Assembly: GCA_964345225.1 (NCBI GenBank) | Contig: CAYFQB010000058.1 | Coordinates: forward strand, 1 to 32,056 | Length of the DNA: 32,056 nt | Reading direction: 5' to 3' | DNA from: CAYFQB01 sp964345225 | GTDB lineage: Bacteria; Nitrospirota; Thermodesulfovibrionia; Thermodesulfovibrionales; UBA6898 | Shown here: positions 30,935 to 32,056 of the stretch, in pieces | Position numbering within the stretch: position 1 is the stretch's first letter | How the letters are laid out: the number at the start of each line of letters is the position of its first letter | The notes under the pieces: generated by a model | The model's database searches: none | Seen by the model: only the letters and a program-made list of their open reading frames with translations | Told to the model about the DNA's origin: nothing | Position numbers and translations under genes: made by a program

Positions 30935-31813
30935 ATGAAAATTTACAAGTATGCCTTCCGGTATTTTTTATTTTTCCTGATTACCTTTTTCATCTATGCT
31001 TGTGCTGTTCTACCAGAAAGACAGCCGGGTGACAAATACAACCAGAGCAGTAACGAGAGTGGGGAGCAGGAAAAAAGTCAGCACCTGCCGGAAGAAATTA
31101 CGGTACTTACAGGAAAGTTGTTGTTTGTTAAAGGAGGTTGCTATGAAATGGGGGATACCTTTAAAGAAGGTAGTCATGATGAGCAGCCTGTTCACGAGGT
31201 ATGCATAGACGACTTTTATATCGGTGAAACTGAAGTTACCCAGAAGCAGTGGGAAGAAATCATGGGGAATAATCCTTCAACATACAAGGACTGTGATGGT
31301 TGCCCTGTAGAAAAGGTAAGCTGGGATGATGCCCAGGATTTTTTCCTTAAACTGAACGAAAGGACGGGAATGAACTTTCGTCTGCCCACGGAGGCCGAGT
31401 GGGAGTATGTCTGCCGGGAGCGGGGGAAGAAGGTAAGGTTTGGTACGGGCAAGGATACCATAGGGTCTGACGAGGCTAATTTTGATGCTGAAAATTATGT
31501 GGAAACATATTCGAGGGCTGGCGTTTACCGGAAAAAGACTGTCCCTGTGAAGAGCTTTTCGCCAAATGCAATAGGAGTCTATGACATGAGCGGAAACCTC
31601 TGGGAATGGGTACAGGACACTTACTACAAGAAGGCGTACGGGGAGCACAGCCGAAAAAGTCCGGTATATGAACGTCCCGAGGAAAGTTACCGCGTTGTGC
31701 GGGGCGGGGGCTTCCGTCACAGCCCTGATAACGCACGGTGCACTAGTCGTGCAAGCATATCGCGGGATTTCAGGTGGAGGTATATCGGATTACGTATCGC
31801 TCTGACAAAATAG
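30935..31813 (+). CDS. FGE-sulfatase (SUMF1) fold lipoprotein
   Basis: 292 residues from the ATG at 30935, which has AGGAG 6 nt upstream; the frame is open to 30851, but that extension has no family match. A signal sequence ends in a lipobox (FFIYAC, Cys23). After a short Ser/Glu-rich linker comes the formylglycine-generating-enzyme fold: GGCYEMGD, HEVCIDDFYIGETEVTQKQWEEIMGNNPS, PVEKVSWDDAQDFF, FRLPTEAEWEYVCR, GVYDMSGNLWEWVQD and RVVRGGGFRHSPDNARCTSR. The paired active-site cysteines of true FGEs are not seen in that last region, so it may bind rather than oxidise. It faces the periplasm. Confidence 0.85.
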   Translation: MKIYKYAFRYFLFFLITFFIYACAVLPERQPGDKYNQSSNESGEQEKSQHLPEEITVLTGKLLFVKGGCYEMGDTFKEGSHDEQPVHEVCIDDFYIGETEVTQKQWEEIMGNNPSTYKDCDGCPVEKVSWDDAQDFFLKLNERTGMNFRLPTEAEWEYVCRERGKKVRFGTGKDTIGSDEANFDAENYVETYSRAGVYRKKTVPVKSFSPNAIGVYDMSGNLWEWVQDTYYKKAYGEHSRKSPVYERPEESYRVVRGGGFRHSPDNARCTSRASISRDFRWRYIGLRIALTK

Positions 31814-31929
31814 TTTTGTACAAGGGAGAGATTTTAATTCTCAAAGGACACTGATGAAAGTCATTTATGCTAATTTGCCCGACTTCGCCATATAGGCTGC
31901 GTCGCGGCAGCCTTCTATTCTCAACAGGT

Positions 31930-31983
31930 TTCGAAGCGAATTCAAATGGCTTGCCGAGCCGAAGCTTCGATTTTCGAAGCGAA
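31930..31983. repeat. Short direct repeats of TTCGAAGCGAA in the right-end gap
   Basis: TTCGAAGCGAA occurs at 31930-31940 and 31973-31983, with the palindrome CGAAGCTTCG between them and further TCGAY pieces after. The 243 bp after the lipoprotein stop hold no gene that I can support. This may be the edge of a dispersed repeat continuing outside the window. Confidence 0.4.
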
Positions 31984-32056
31984 GGCTGGTGGAGCTGAGT
32001 CGATTCGACCGACCTTCAGATTATTTAAGAATACCCTTAGACTTTAGTTCTAACCT

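Overview
The window looks like a piece of a chromosome from an anaerobic, Gram-negative-type bacterium with an AT-leaning genome. It encodes futalosine-pathway menaquinone enzymes (mqnB, mqnD), a formate dehydrogenase with Fe-S and FAD/NAD subunits plus FdhD, C5-pathway haem genes next to a cytochrome c assembly protein, a CBS/DRTGG pyrophosphatase, and a type IV pilus motor cluster with PilS/PilR. This set fits Nitrospirota (Thermodesulfovibrio-like) or a related delta-proteobacterial lineage. That placement is inference from gene content; no rRNA is present to test it. Most of the window is ordinary core chromosome in tight operons.

Layout. (1) 1-260: tRNA-Leu(CAA) on the minus strand, with a broken partial copy of its own 5' half directly upstream. 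(2) 299-5932, all minus strand: rpmH-rnpA-yidD-yidC-mnmE-DUF6485-ppaC. The first five are the familiar ribosomal L34 / RNase P / membrane insertase / tRNA modification cluster, with a good sigma70-type promoter before rpmH. rnpA has no ordinary start codon for its conserved N terminus. (3) 6213-6818: a small zinc-ribbon gene followed by a roughly 294 bp foldback repeat. (4) 6911-8529, minus: mqnB-mqnD. (5) 8856-12398, plus: rpsB-tsf-pyrH-frr, a small EAKEE-repeat gene, and a DksA/TraR-like protein with a long lysine-rich N-terminal tail. A structured leader precedes rpsB. (6) 12452-16260, minus: mobB-like, ccsA/hemX-like, hemA, hemC, all overlapping. (7) 16347-20287, plus: formate dehydrogenase catalytic subunit, Fe-S subunit and FAD/NAD subunit, followed by a second copy of the foldback repeat, a perfect-palindrome terminator and tRNA-Pro(CGG) on the minus strand. 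(8) 20973-21734, plus: fdhD. (9) 21729-29790, minus: pilB-pilT-pilC-pilS-pilR and a stand-alone MshEN-type protein with a C-terminal GAF-like region. (10) 29980-31813, plus: a Toprim protein, YraN, and an FGE-sulfatase-fold lipoprotein.

How the parts work together. The Fdh subunits, FdhD and the MobB-like NTPase form a formate-oxidation module (enzyme, sulfuration factor, possible cofactor factor). Menaquinone, haem and cytochrome c assembly genes point to an anaerobic respiratory chain. The pilus cluster is probably under c-di-GMP control, because both PilB and the MshEN-GAF protein carry two recognisable MshEN ligand-binding motifs.

No CRISPR array, prophage, IS transposase or defence island was seen. 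The most unusual non-ordinary features are the long foldback repeat (two copies, each just after a plus-strand stop codon), the missing rnpA start, the possibly leaderless fdhA, fdhD and pilB, the degenerate tRNA pieces beside both tRNA genes, simple-sequence insertions in hemC, and the lysine-tailed DksA-like protein.
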